From Achromobacter pestifer (GTDB lineage: Bacteria > Pseudomonadota > Gammaproteobacteria > Burkholderiales > Burkholderiaceae_B), in contig NZ_CP053985.1 in the NCBI RefSeq assembly GCF_013267355.1, positions 3,224,001-3,288,000 of the forward strand: a DNA stretch of 64,000 nucleotides, read 5' to 3'. Made by a program: the position numbers and the translations under genes. Below the pieces are notes generated by a model, which was not told the origin of the DNA, searched no databases, and worked only from the letters and a program-made list of their open reading frames with translations. Positions 50,452-59,564 of this stretch are shown piece by piece (within the stretch, counting starts at the first letter, position 1; each line of letters opens with the position of its first letter).

Positions 50452-51225
50452 CTATTTGGTGGTGTAGCCGCCGTTGATCAGCACCGTCTGGCCGGTGATC
50501 CACCAGCCGTCCGACACCAGGAAGCGGATGAAGGGCACCACGTCCTCGATATCGGTCAGCCCGGTTTTCGAGAACGGCGACAAGGCGGCGGCGGTCTTAT
50601 GGTACGCCACGGCGTCGGCGCCTTCGGCCGGATAGAAGAATGGCGTGTCCATGGGGCCGGGGCCTACCGCCGTCACCGAGATGCCGCGCGCGCCGAATTC
50701 CTTTGAGGCGGCGCGGGTGTAGTGCTCCACGGGCGCCTTGGTGCCGGCGTAGGCCGCGTAGAAGGGCGTGTAGGCCCCCAGCAGCGAGGTCACCAGCGTG
50801 CAGATCTTGCCATTGTCGTTGACGTGGCGGCCGGCTTCCTTCAGGAAGAAGAAGGCGGACTTCGAGTTCACCGCGGCCATCTCGTCGTATTCGGCTTCCG
50901 TGATTTCGGTGAAGGGCTTCTTCAGCACTTTGCCGACGGTATTGATCGCAATGTCCGGACGGCCGACCGCGGCCACCGCGTCGGCGAACAACTTTTCCAT
51001 CGCGCCGGCCGAGCTCAGGTCGGCCTGCAAGGCGACGGCCTGCGCGCCGGCGGCCTTGACGGCGGCGACCGTCGCGTCGGCGTCGGCCTTGGTGGCCGCG
51101 CTGTTGTAATGCACCGCCACCGCGCGCGCGCCTTGCTGCGCCAGGTCCCGCGCGATCAATCCGCCCAGGTTCTTCGCGCCGCCCGCGATGATGACGGTTT
51201 TGCCTCTGATTCCGTGGTCTGCCAT
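50452..51225 (-). CDS. Short-chain dehydrogenase/reductase
   Basis: A 257 aa SDR. The start at 51225 (MADHGIRGKTVIIAGGAKNLGG) has GGAGAGGA just upstream; a longer frame to 51285 has no conserved sequence. The cofactor motif is GGAKNLGGLIA in place of the classical TGxxxGIG. The usual YxxxK is YAGTK, in AAYAGTKAPVEHYTRAASKEFGARGISVTAVGPGPMDTPFF. It is divergent from a LysR gene with a strong dyad between them. The substrate is unknown. Confidence 0.88.
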   Translation of the reverse strand: MADHGIRGKTVIIAGGAKNLGGLIARDLAQQGARAVAVHYNSAATKADADATVAAVKAAGAQAVALQADLSSAGAMEKLFADAVAAVGRPDIAINTVGKVLKKPFTEITEAEYDEMAAVNSKSAFFFLKEAGRHVNDNGKICTLVTSLLGAYTPFYAAYAGTKAPVEHYTRAASKEFGARGISVTAVGPGPMDTPFFYPAEGADAVAYHKTAAALSPFSKTGLTDIEDVVPFIRFLVSDGWWITGQTVLINGGYTTK

Positions 51226-51305
51226 GGTCCTCTCCGCTATCGGGCCGCCGGATGCGAGCCCTTTGCAGACGATGATATATTCCAAAAAATCCGCATAAAA
51301 CCGCT

Positions 51306-51330
51306 ATTTCTGGTATCTCTATCCAGAAAT
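51306..51330. promoter_or_regulatory. LysR-type operator dyad between SDR and lysR genes
   Basis: ATTTCTGG (51306-51313) and CCAGAAAT (51323-51330) are exact inverted repeats around a 9 bp spacer, 42 bp before the LysR start in the divergent region. The position and symmetry fit the autoregulated operator of that LysR protein. Confidence 0.6.
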
Positions 51331-51371
51331 TACGAACAGTGAGGCCAGCCCTCGCAGGAGCCATTCGCCTC

Positions 51372-52280
51372 ATGGACCGCATAGACCTGTTCCGGGTTTA
51401 CGCCCGCGTCGTCGAGTGCGCGAACTTCTCGCGCGCGGCGGATACGTTGGGCCTGCCGCGCTCCACGGTGTCCGCCGCCGTGCAGGAGCTGGAGGGCCGG
51501 CTGGGCGCGCGGCTGCTGAACCGCACCACCCGGCAAGTGGCGCCCACGCAGGAGGGCGCGGCTTTCTATGAGCGCTGCCTGCGCCTGGTGGCCGACATGG
51601 AGGAAGCCGAGAATCTGTTCCGGCACGCCTCGGTGGGGCCCAGCGGCATGTTGCGCGTCGACGTGCCTGGACGCGTGGGCCGCCTCATCGTGGCGCCGGC
51701 GCTGCCGGCTTTCCTGGAAGCCTATCCGCAGATCGACGTCACGCTGGGCGTGACGGACCGCGCCGTCAACCTGATCGAGGAAGGGGTGGATTGCGTGTTG
51801 CGGGTCGGCGTGCTGCCGGACTCGGGCCTGGTGGCGCGGCCGATCGGCATGCTGCGCCTGATCAACGTCGCCAGCCCGGCGTACCTGGCGCGTCATGGCG
51901 TGCCAGCTACACCGGACGATCTGGCGGCGGGGCATGCCTGCGTGAACTACGCCTCGCCATCGACTGGCCGGCTGGCGCCTTGGGAGTGGCTGGACGGCGG
52001 TGATACCCGAACCGTGCAGCTGCGCGGGCGGGTCACGGTCAACAGCGCCGAAGCCTACATCGCCAGCTGCGTCGCGGGACTGGGGCTGATCCAGATTCCG
52101 GCCTACGACGTGCAGGCGCATATCGCTGCGGGCGAGCTGGTCGAAGTCATGTCCGACTATCAGCCCGCGCCCATGCCGATGACGCTGCTCTATCCGCAGC
52201 GCCGCTCGCCGTCACGGCGGGTGCAGGTGTTCGCGGACTGGCTGGAAGCGCTGCTGCGGCCGGCCTGCGGTCTGCGCTGA
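51372..52280 (+). CDS. LysR-family transcriptional regulator (CrgA-like group)
   Basis: A 302 aa LysR regulator. MDRIDLFRVYARVVECANFSRAADTLGLPRSTVSAAVQELEGRLGARLLNRTTRQVAPTQEG is the HTH of the group that often represses or activates a divergent oxidoreductase. ATG 51372 matches the family; 51339 adds 11 residues. It faces the SDR/small membrane protein operon. Confidence 0.94.
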   Translation: MDRIDLFRVYARVVECANFSRAADTLGLPRSTVSAAVQELEGRLGARLLNRTTRQVAPTQEGAAFYERCLRLVADMEEAENLFRHASVGPSGMLRVDVPGRVGRLIVAPALPAFLEAYPQIDVTLGVTDRAVNLIEEGVDCVLRVGVLPDSGLVARPIGMLRLINVASPAYLARHGVPATPDDLAAGHACVNYASPSTGRLAPWEWLDGGDTRTVQLRGRVTVNSAEAYIASCVAGLGLIQIPAYDVQAHIAAGELVEVMSDYQPAPMPMTLLYPQRRSPSRRVQVFADWLEALLRPACGLR

Positions 52281-52285
52281 CGTCA

Positions 52286-52312
52286 GAAAAAGACCGGCCA
52301 CTGGCGGGCCGG
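52286..52312 (-). terminator. Terminator of the amidase gene
   Basis: On the minus strand CCGGCC (52307-52312) pairs with GGCCGG (52294-52299), and the stem is followed by TCTTTTTCTG. It lies between the convergent lysR and amidase stops. Confidence 0.7.
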
Positions 52313-52344
52313 CCTTGCTGGCGGCAGTACAGCTGTCGCCGGGA

Positions 52345-53763
52345 CTACAGCGGGATCGCCGACAGGTCCGGACGCCGCAGATGCCAGTCGGTCGCGGCCT
52401 GGAAGGCCATGCCGATGCGGCCCAGCGCGCCTTCGCCATTGGGCCTGCCCAGCAGTTGCACGCCGATGGGCATGCCGTCCGCCGAAAAGCCGGCGGGCAG
52501 GGCCAGGCCCGAGGCGTTGACGTAATTGCCGGGGCGCGTGAAGGCCGCCAGCGGCGTGGCGGCCTCGTCCACGTCTTCCAGCGGGCAGGCGGCAAACGGC
52601 AGGCAGGGCGCGAGGACGGCGTCGTAGTCGCGCATCCAGTCCTGCCAGGACTCGCAGGCGCGGGCGTGGGCTTGCAGCGCCAGCACGTAGTCGGCGGCGC
52701 TGATCTGCTTGCCGCCCAGCACACGGGCGCGCACATAGCGGCCCAGCGGCAGGCTGTCGTCCTCGATGTAGTCGCGGTGCTGGGCGTAGGCTTCGGCGGC
52801 GATGATCAGGCCGTTGCGCAGCATCATGTCGTGGAAATCGAAGGGGAAGGGGGCTTCCACGCATTCCGCGCCCAGGTCCGCCAGCGCGCGGCGCGTGTCG
52901 TCCAGCGCGCCCTGCACCGCCGCGTCGATGGCAATGGGGTATTGCGCCTGAGGCATGAGCGCAATGCGCACGCCAGCGAGCGGCTTTGCGCCCGCGCGCG
53001 GATCGCGGTAGCGGTAGGCGGGCACGCCTCGCGTCACCGGATCGCGCGGGTCGGGGCCGGACATGGCCGCGGTCAGCAGCAGCGAGTCGCGCGTGTCGCG
53101 GGTCAGCGGGCCGATGGAATCCAGCGTGTGGGACAGCGCCACCGCGCCGTACAGGCTGATGAGTCCGCGGGTGGTCTTCAGGCCGGTGATGCCGTTGAGC
53201 GCCGCGGGAATCCGCACCGAGCCGCCGGTGTCCGAACCCAGCGCGGCGGGCGCCAGGCCCGCAGCCACTGCCACGCCGGAGCCGCTGGAAGAGCCGCCGG
53301 GAATGCGGGCGCGCACCAGGTCCCAGGGATTGCGCGGCGTGCCCATGACGGGGTTGGTGCCCCAGCCGCCGAAGGCGAACTCCACCATGTGCGTCTTGCC
53401 CAGCACCACCATGCCGGCGTCGAGCAGGCGGGTCACGGCCGTGGCGGTGACCTCGCTGCGGCGCTCGCGCCAGGCTTGCGAACCGGCCGTGGTGATCTGG
53501 CCCTGGATGTCGCAAAGATCCTTGACCGCCACGGGCAGGCCGTCCAGTGGACCGAGCAGGCCGTAGCCGGCGCGGCGGCGCGCGTCGGCAGCCTCGGCCA
53601 GGCGCAGCGCGCCCTCGCGGTCGACGCTGACGTAGGCGCCCAGCGCCGGGTTGGCGCGGTCGATGCGGTCCAGGTAGTGCCGCGCCAGCTCCACCGAGCT
53701 GTAGCGGCCGTCGGCCAGGCCCTGCGCAAGTTCGCCGAGCGTGGCAAATGCAATGTCAGACAT
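52345..53763 (-). CDS. Amidase, amidase-signature family
   Basis: A 472 aa hydrolase. Its Ser-cisSer-Lys triad is Lys81 in PVAVKDLCD, the cis-Ser around 158 in PGGSSSGSG and the nucleophile Ser182 in GSDTGGSVRIPAALNG. The sequence is related to GatA-like enzymes, but the neighbours are an ABC amide uptake system, not gatB/C. It follows the substrate-binding protein gene and is likely in the same leftward transcript. The natural substrate is unknown. Confidence 0.92.
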   Translation of the reverse strand: MSDIAFATLGELAQGLADGRYSSVELARHYLDRIDRANPALGAYVSVDREGALRLAEAADARRRAGYGLLGPLDGLPVAVKDLCDIQGQITTAGSQAWRERRSEVTATAVTRLLDAGMVVLGKTHMVEFAFGGWGTNPVMGTPRNPWDLVRARIPGGSSSGSGVAVAAGLAPAALGSDTGGSVRIPAALNGITGLKTTRGLISLYGAVALSHTLDSIGPLTRDTRDSLLLTAAMSGPDPRDPVTRGVPAYRYRDPRAGAKPLAGVRIALMPQAQYPIAIDAAVQGALDDTRRALADLGAECVEAPFPFDFHDMMLRNGLIIAAEAYAQHRDYIEDDSLPLGRYVRARVLGGKQISAADYVLALQAHARACESWQDWMRDYDAVLAPCLPFAACPLEDVDEAATPLAAFTRPGNYVNASGLALPAGFSADGMPIGVQLLGRPNGEGALGRIGMAFQAATDWHLRRPDLSAIPL

Positions 53764-53785
53764 GTTTTCCTCGGGTGATGTCAGC

Positions 53786-53811
53786 GCGGCGCGCGGGTCG
53801 CCGCGCGCCGC
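53786..53811 (-). other. Intercistronic hairpin between the binding protein and amidase genes
   Basis: GCGGCGCGCG (53786-53795) and CGCGCGCCGC (53802-53811) form a perfect GC-rich stem, 11 bp if the next pair is added. There is no clear T run. It could stabilise the upstream message or attenuate read-through so that less amidase than binding protein is made. Confidence 0.5.
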
Positions 53812-53827
53812 CTTCCTGCTTGCGCGA

Positions 53828-55060
53828 TCAGCGCTTGTTCCAGTCGGGGGCGGGGTACACCGGCTTCTGCGTGGCCACGTCGGCCGGCCAGACCGGAACC
53901 ATGCCCTTGCCCGGCAGCAGCTGCACCACGGGGAAGGGCATCAAGAGCTGCTTGCCCGTTTCGTCGATGGCGTAGGGGCCGGCCATGACGGTGAGCTTGC
54001 CCGACAGGTCCAGCGACGCCTTCTTCAACGCGGCGGCGTCGGTGCTGCCGGCTTGCTTGACGATCTCCTCGGTCAGCGCGCCCGCGCCATAGGCCAGCGC
54101 GGTCTGGAAGTCGGGCGGGAACTCGGCCTTGGGGAAGCGCTGGTCATAGGCGGCGGCGAACTGCTCGCGCGTCATGCCGGCGTTGACCTTCCAGTTGATC
54201 GCGGGGTGGTAGTTGGTGTGGCTGTAGATGTAGTTCGAATCCGCGCCGATGGCCTGGAATTGCGGCGTCGACGCGTAGACCATGAAGACGTACGGGAAGT
54301 TGATGTCCAGCTGCTTCATCTGACGCGTCATGCTGATCAGGTCGCCTTCATACGAAGTCGGCACCAGCGCCTCGGCCCCGGCCGCACGGGCCTTCTGCAG
54401 AATGGTGCTGAAGTCCTTCTGGCCCTTGGGGTACTTCTCGAACAGCACCACCTGCATGCCGTTCTTGGCGGCCTGCTCCTTGCCGCCTTCGGCCAGGCCG
54501 GCCGGGAACGGCTCGTCCGAATACAGTATGGCGACCTTCTTCACGCCCTGGTTGGCGGCCAGCTCCATGTTGGCGCGCAGCATCGCCGACACCGGCATCT
54601 GCGTGCCGGACACCATGTTCTTGAAGCCCTGCTTGTACAGGTCGTCGCTGGCGGCGGACCAGACCATCAGGTACTTGCCCAGGCGCTCGGTGACCGTGGC
54701 GGCCGCCGCGGTCAGCGTGGAGCCGAAGGGCGCGAACACCAGATCCACTTTTTCATCGACAATCAGGCGTTCGTAAACGCGAGTCACCATCTGCTTGTCG
54801 CTGCGGTCGTCCAGCTTGACCAGTTCGACCGGGTACTTCTTGCCTTTGACTTCGATGCCGCCGCGGCGGTTGACGTCGTCGACCCACAGTTCGACGCCGC
54901 GCACGCCCGATTGCGAGGCCAGCGCGAAGCTGCCGGTCGACGATACCGTCATGCCGACACGGATCTTGTCGGAGGTCTGGGCGGCGCCCAGGGCAGGGGT
55001 CAGGGCGGCGACGGCAAGGGCCAACGCCGGTAAGCGGGACAGCCAGGGTCTAGCGTGCAT
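53828..55060 (-). CDS. ABC transporter substrate-binding protein, amide/branched-chain amino acid type
   Basis: A 410 aa periplasmic binding protein of the LivJ/AmiC group. ATG 55060, preceded by GAGACCTCCC, gives a signal peptide (MHARPWLSRLPALALAVAALTPALGAAQ); a longer frame to 55171 would hide it. The mature start KIRVGMTVSSTGSFALASQSGVRGVELWVDDVNRRGG is characteristic. The membrane and ATP subunits are encoded separately to the right (56196-59543), across a LysR gene. Confidence 0.92.
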   Translation of the reverse strand: MHARPWLSRLPALALAVAALTPALGAAQTSDKIRVGMTVSSTGSFALASQSGVRGVELWVDDVNRRGGIEVKGKKYPVELVKLDDRSDKQMVTRVYERLIVDEKVDLVFAPFGSTLTAAAATVTERLGKYLMVWSAASDDLYKQGFKNMVSGTQMPVSAMLRANMELAANQGVKKVAILYSDEPFPAGLAEGGKEQAAKNGMQVVLFEKYPKGQKDFSTILQKARAAGAEALVPTSYEGDLISMTRQMKQLDINFPYVFMVYASTPQFQAIGADSNYIYSHTNYHPAINWKVNAGMTREQFAAAYDQRFPKAEFPPDFQTALAYGAGALTEEIVKQAGSTDAAALKKASLDLSGKLTVMAGPYAIDETGKQLLMPFPVVQLLPGKGMVPVWPADVATQKPVYPAPDWNKR

Positions 55061-55191
55061 GGGAGGTCTCCTATCGTTTTTGGTATGCAGCCCCGCGTTC
55101 CGTGGCGGACCATCGGACAGAGGCCTGGTGCTGGGCAATGTTTGCTCAACACGCGAGATAGCGTATAACAAATAGGCATGGAGCGCACGCC

Positions 55192-56106
55192 TTGAATAAA
55201 TTGAATTACCGACAGACCGAAATGTTGTGGGCCATCGTCATGGCCGGGTCCATCAGCGGGGCCGCGCGGCTGCTGAATATTTCCCAGCCGGCGGTCAGCC
55301 GGATGCTGGCGCACACCGAGAAAGCGATGGGGGTGACGCTCTTCGAGCGAGTCCGCGGCAAGCTCAGGCCGACCTCGCAAGTGCAGAGCCTGTTTGAAGA
55401 AATCGAGAAAACGCAGCGCATGATGCAGCGCGTCAACGACCTGGCCGATGCGCTGGCGGAGCACGGCACTGGGGTGTTGCGGTTGGCGTCGATTCCCAGC
55501 CTGGCCCAGTTCCTGGTGCCGCGCGCCGTGGCGCGTTTCCAGCGGAGTCATCCGGAGCTGCTGTTGCGGCTGAATACGACGGCGCTGCCTACGCTGATCA
55601 CCGACGTGCTGCAGGGCGAGGCTGAGCTGGGGCTGGTGGTAATGCAGGCAGACCACCCCTTCCTGACGTCCCAGCCGCTGCATGTGGGGAAGATGGTGGC
55701 CGCCATACCCAAGGCGCATCCGCTGGCGGCTCGTGCCGAGGTAAGTCTGGCCGATCTGTCGCCGCATCCGCACATCGTGGTGGGCACGCGCATGCCCTTT
55801 GGCATGCTGGTGCTGGGCGCCTTCGAGCAGGCGGGCCTACCGTGCCGCATGTGCGCCGACGTACCCTGGAGCCAGTTGGCCTGCGCCTTGGTGAATGCCG
55901 GGGTGGGCATCGCCATCGTGGATGAATTCACCGTCATGCAGAACACCATGCCGGACGTGGTCATCGTGCCGCTGGCTGAGCGCATTCCTCTGAATATTTC
56001 GGCTGTCTATGCCAGCAATCGAGAGCCCTCGGCCATTGCCCTGGAGTTCATCAAAGAGCTGCGCGGGGTGCTTGCCGAGGCCTTTCCTACCGAAAATAAG
56101 GGTTAG
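55192..56106 (+). CDS. LysR-family regulator of the amide uptake locus
   Basis: A 304 aa LysR protein starting at a TTG (55192); no ATG upstream keeps the frame open. HTH: LNYRQTEMLWAIVMAGSISGAARLLNISQPAVSRMLAHTEKAMG. It lies between the divergent binding-protein/amidase genes and the livMHGF-like genes, so it probably controls both. A perfect T-N11-A dyad starts 5 bp after its stop. Confidence 0.92.
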   Translation: MNKLNYRQTEMLWAIVMAGSISGAARLLNISQPAVSRMLAHTEKAMGVTLFERVRGKLRPTSQVQSLFEEIEKTQRMMQRVNDLADALAEHGTGVLRLASIPSLAQFLVPRAVARFQRSHPELLLRLNTTALPTLITDVLQGEAELGLVVMQADHPFLTSQPLHVGKMVAAIPKAHPLAARAEVSLADLSPHPHIVVGTRMPFGMLVLGAFEQAGLPCRMCADVPWSQLACALVNAGVGIAIVDEFTVMQNTMPDVVIVPLAERIPLNISAVYASNREPSAIALEFIKELRGVLAEAFPTENKG

Positions 56107-56110
56107 TCCT

Positions 56111-56139
56111 TAACTTGCAGTTATGGTTTGAACTGTTCA
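56111..56139 (+). promoter_or_regulatory. LysR box upstream of the ABC permease operon
   Basis: TAACTTGCAGTTA (56111-56123) is a perfect T-N11-A dyad, the classical LysR recognition pattern. TGAACTGTTCA (56129-56139) is a second palindrome just downstream. They are 57-85 bp before the livM-like start and probably bind the LysR protein encoded immediately upstream. Confidence 0.65.
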
Positions 56140-56195
56140 TAATCGCCTCCAAATAGAGCGGCCGTCCAACCCGGAAACGGCCCGGAGGAAGACAT

Positions 56196-57188
56196 ATGAG
56201 CAGCAGTCCCGTCCTGGCGGCGGGCGCCGCCTCGCATCGCGCGCAGGATCAGCGCGCAGTGCGGTTGCGCACCCGCATCGCCGTCATCGTCTTTGCCGCC
56301 CTGGCCGCCGGCCTGGCCCTGATCCCCATGGCCACGTCGAACATCTCGTTCGCGTTCTACCTGATGCTGTGGATCACCATGGCCAGCGCCATGAATATCT
56401 GCGTAGGCTTCACCGGCTACCTGCCGTTTGGCTACGTGGTGTTTTACGGCGTGGGCTCCTACGCCACCGGCATCTGCTACAAGATCCTGGGCTGGCCCAT
56501 CCTGCCGTCGCTGCTGGCGGCAGGCGGCGTGGGCGTGGCGATCGCGCTGCTGCTGGCGCCCACGTTGCGGTTGCGCGGCGTGTACTTCGGCATCGTGAGC
56601 CTGGCGCTGGCCACCATCGTCAAGCTGATCATCTCCAATCTGCCGCAGTCCTTCACCGGCGGCAGCATGGGCATCATCCTGTCCAGCGCCAACAACCCCA
56701 CGCACAGCTACTACGCCATGCTGGCCGTGATGGGCGCCACCCTGGCCACCGTCACCTGGCTTTCAGCGTCCAGCCTGGGCCGCGCGCTCAAGGCCATCCG
56801 CGACGACGACGGCGCCGCCGCCTGCGTCGGCATCCATGTGCCCAACACCCGGCTCAAGGCCTGGCTGCTGGCCGCGCTGTTCCCGGCGCTGGCCGGCGGC
56901 ATCGAGGCCTGGTACACGAACGTGGTGGATCCGGAATATGCGTTCCACGTGCTGATCACCGCCAAGAGCATCATCTACGCGATGGCGGGCGGCTTCGGCA
57001 CCATTCTCGGGCCGGTCGTCGGCACGCTGGCGCTCCTGGGCATCGACCACATGATCTGGCAGAAATTCCCGGTGGTGAACCTGCTGCTGCTGGGCCTGAT
57101 CATCGTGCTGCTGATGCTGTTCCTGCCGCGCGGCATCGTCGGCAGCCTGATCAAACGCAAGCCGCAACTGCGCCGCTACATCGCCTGA
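56196..57188 (+). CDS. ABC transporter permease, LivM type
   Basis: A 330 aa inner-membrane protein with about nine hydrophobic helices. SNISFAFYLMLWITMASAMNICVGFTGYLPFGYVVFYGVGSYATGI and LRLRGVYFGIVSLALATIVKLIISNLPQSFTGGSMGI are the LivM core, with RALKAIRDDDGAAACVGIHV the conserved EAA-like loop. It is the first gene of a four-gene operon that needs the binding protein at 53828. Confidence 0.94.
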   Translation: MSSSPVLAAGAASHRAQDQRAVRLRTRIAVIVFAALAAGLALIPMATSNISFAFYLMLWITMASAMNICVGFTGYLPFGYVVFYGVGSYATGICYKILGWPILPSLLAAGGVGVAIALLLAPTLRLRGVYFGIVSLALATIVKLIISNLPQSFTGGSMGIILSSANNPTHSYYAMLAVMGATLATVTWLSASSLGRALKAIRDDDGAAACVGIHVPNTRLKAWLLAALFPALAGGIEAWYTNVVDPEYAFHVLITAKSIIYAMAGGFGTILGPVVGTLALLGIDHMIWQKFPVVNLLLLGLIIVLLMLFLPRGIVGSLIKRKPQLRRYIA

Positions 57189-57197
57189 GGAACCGCC

Positions 57198-58079
57198 ATG
57201 ACCGGACTGATTATCCAAGGGTTGATCAACGGCCTGATCCTGGGCGCCATCTACGGCCTGATCGGCGTGGGGCTGAACGTGATCTTCGGCGTGCTGCGCG
57301 TGGTCAACTTCGCGCACGGGGAATTCCTGGTGCTGGGCGCCTACTTTGCCTTCTATCTGATGGAGTACGCCGGCATCAATCCGCTGGTGGCGCTGCCGCT
57401 GGCCTTTGCCGCGTTCTTCCTGGCGGGCTATCTGCTTTATTTCGTGCTGATCCCGCGCCTGTCCAAGGCCGACGATCCCGAGATCAGCTCGCTGCTGCTG
57501 ATGTTCGGCGTGTCCATCATGCTGGGCGCCATCATGCTGCTGGCGTTCGACGCCGACGCGCGCTCGCTGCCCTATGAAATCGAGCCCGTGTTCCTGAAGT
57601 TCGGGCCGGTGCTGATCCCCACCGTGCGGCTGCTGGCGCTGGTCATCGCGCTGGCCATCATCGGCGCGCTGACGGTGTTCCTGTACCGCACCCAATTGGG
57701 CAAGGCGCTGCGCGCCATCATCATGAACCGCGACGCGGTGCGCATCGTGGGCATCAACGCCGAACGCCTGTCGGCCGTGGCCTTCGGGCTGGGCATCGGC
57801 CTGGCCGCCGCCAGCGGCGTGCTGGTGGCGATGGTGTTCCCGGCGTTCTCGCCGTTCATGGGCAACGACTACACGCTGATCGGCTTCATCGTCATCGTGC
57901 TGGGCGGCCTGGGCCATCCGGTGGGCGCCTTGGTCGGCGCGCTGCTGTTCGGCGTCACGGAGCAGGTATCGGTGGTGTTCTTCAATCCTTCCATCGCCAC
58001 CATCTGCGGCTTCTCGCTCATGGTCGCCACCATCTTCATCCGGCCCAGCGGACTCTTCGGCCGCCAGGCGCTGCGCTAA
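57198..58079 (+). CDS. ABC transporter permease, LivH type
   Basis: A 293 aa partner permease. LIIQGLINGLILGAIYGLIGVGLNVIFGVLRVVNFAHGEFLVLGAYFAF is diagnostic of LivH. LGKALRAIIMNRDAVRIVGINAERLSAVAFGLGIGLAAASGVLVAMVF is the coupling region. It starts 9 bp after livM. Confidence 0.95.
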   Translation: MTGLIIQGLINGLILGAIYGLIGVGLNVIFGVLRVVNFAHGEFLVLGAYFAFYLMEYAGINPLVALPLAFAAFFLAGYLLYFVLIPRLSKADDPEISSLLLMFGVSIMLGAIMLLAFDADARSLPYEIEPVFLKFGPVLIPTVRLLALVIALAIIGALTVFLYRTQLGKALRAIIMNRDAVRIVGINAERLSAVAFGLGIGLAAASGVLVAMVFPAFSPFMGNDYTLIGFIVIVLGGLGHPVGALVGALLFGVTEQVSVVFFNPSIATICGFSLMVATIFIRPSGLFGRQALR

Positions 58080-58093
58080 TAGGAGCCTGACAC

Positions 58094-58801
58094 ATGTTGA
58101 AAGTCAGCAATCTCAAGAAGCGCTTCGGCGGGCTGGTGGCCTTGCAGGGCGTGGACGTGGATGTGCCCCGGGGTTCCATCCTGGGCGTCATCGGCATGAA
58201 CGGGTCGGGCAAGACCACCATGCTCAACTGCATCAACGGCATCTACACCCCGGACGAAGGCCGCATCGAGCTCGACGGCCAGAACATCGCCGGCAAGCAG
58301 ATCCACGAGGTCGCCCGGCTGGGCGTGGGCCGCACCTTCCAGGTGCCGCGCATCTTCCGCCAGCTGACTCTGCTGGACAACCTGGAAGTGGCGCAGCAGC
58401 AGACCGGCCGCAGCGCCGACGAACGCTATGCCCAATCCGAGTACTGGCTGCACAAGGTGGAACTGCACCGGCTGCGCCATAACTACGCGGAAGAGCTGTC
58501 CGGCGGGCAGCAGAAGCTGGTGGAGCTGGCGCGCATCATGGTGGCGCGGCCCAAGGTGGTGCTGCTGGACGAACCCTTCGCGGGCGTCAATCCGGCGCTG
58601 GCGCAACTGCTGATCTCGGTCATCCGCGAACTGCCGGGCGAGCACGATTGCTCGGTGGTGTTGGTGTCGCACGATCTGACCTCGATCTACCAGCTGTCCC
58701 ATCACATCATCGTCATGAACGAAGGCGCCATCCTGAGCCAGGGCAACGCCGAGCAAGTGCGCGCCGACCCCCGCGTGGTCGAAGCCTATCTGGGAGCCTG
58801 A
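58094..58801 (+). CDS. ABC transporter ATP-binding protein, LivG type
   Basis: A 235 aa ATPase. Walker A GMNGSGKTT, signature LSGGQQKLVELAR, Walker B KVVLLDEPFAGVNP and the H-loop VLVSHD are present, with the LivG-type GVGRTFQVPRIFRQLTLLDNL. GGAG precedes the ATG. The LivF-like gene follows after 1 bp. Confidence 0.94.
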   Translation: MLKVSNLKKRFGGLVALQGVDVDVPRGSILGVIGMNGSGKTTMLNCINGIYTPDEGRIELDGQNIAGKQIHEVARLGVGRTFQVPRIFRQLTLLDNLEVAQQQTGRSADERYAQSEYWLHKVELHRLRHNYAEELSGGQQKLVELARIMVARPKVVLLDEPFAGVNPALAQLLISVIRELPGEHDCSVVLVSHDLTSIYQLSHHIIVMNEGAILSQGNAEQVRADPRVVEAYLGA

Positions 58802-58802
58802 C

Positions 58803-59543
58803 ATGAGCACGTCGATACTCGCGCTGGAAGACGTGACCGTGGCCTACCACGGTGATATCACCATCCTGAACCACGTCAACATTCAGGCGCGCGCAGGCAA
58901 GGTGACGGGCGTCATCGGCCCCAATGGCGCCGGCAAGTCCACGGTGTTGAAGACCATGTTCGGCTTCCTGCCGCCGCGCACCGGCCGCATCACCTTGCGT
59001 GGCGCCGACATCAGCGCGCAGCCCTCGCACGAGCGCGCCAGCAACGGGGTGGCTTTCGTGCCGCAGCACCGCAGCCTGTTCGGCGAACTGTCGGTGCACG
59101 ACAACCTGCTGCTGGGCTGCTGGCCGTTCCGCAAGGATAAGGCGCGGGTGCGCCGGCGCATCGATTCCGTCTACGACCGCTTCCCGATCCTGGCGCAGAA
59201 GCGCGACGATCCCGTCTCCAGCATGAGCGGCGGGCAGCAGCGCTTCGTCGAATTCGGGCGGGCCTTGCTGATCGAGCCGTCCGTCATCCTGTTGGACGAG
59301 CCCACCGCCATGCTGGCGCCCAAGATCTCCAAGGAGATCTACACGCTGATCCGCGGCTTTGCCGACGAGGGCATGACGGTGGTGCTGGTGGACCAGAACG
59401 TGCGCCGCTGCGCGGAAGTGTCCGACTATATGTATATCCTGGAACTGGGCCGCAACAAGGCCGAGGGCGGACGCGAGGCCTTCGACGACGGCGGCGGGCT
59501 GCGCGAGATGGTCGCGTCCTGGATGGACTACAAGATCGATTAG
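58803..59543 (+). CDS. ABC transporter ATP-binding protein, LivF type
   Basis: A 246 aa ATPase. Walker A GPNGAGKST, signature MSGGQQRFVEFGR, Walker B SVILLDEPTAMLAP and VVLVDQNVRRC are intact. It completes a LivMHGF-type importer with the binding protein at 53828. The amidase nearby suggests that the substrate is an amide or an amino-acid-like compound. Confidence 0.94.
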   Translation: MSTSILALEDVTVAYHGDITILNHVNIQARAGKVTGVIGPNGAGKSTVLKTMFGFLPPRTGRITLRGADISAQPSHERASNGVAFVPQHRSLFGELSVHDNLLLGCWPFRKDKARVRRRIDSVYDRFPILAQKRDDPVSSMSGGQQRFVEFGRALLIEPSVILLDEPTAMLAPKISKEIYTLIRGFADEGMTVVLVDQNVRRCAEVSDYMYILELGRNKAEGGREAFDDGGGLREMVASWMDYKID

Positions 59544-59564
59544 GGCCAGTTGGCGCCAAGGGCC

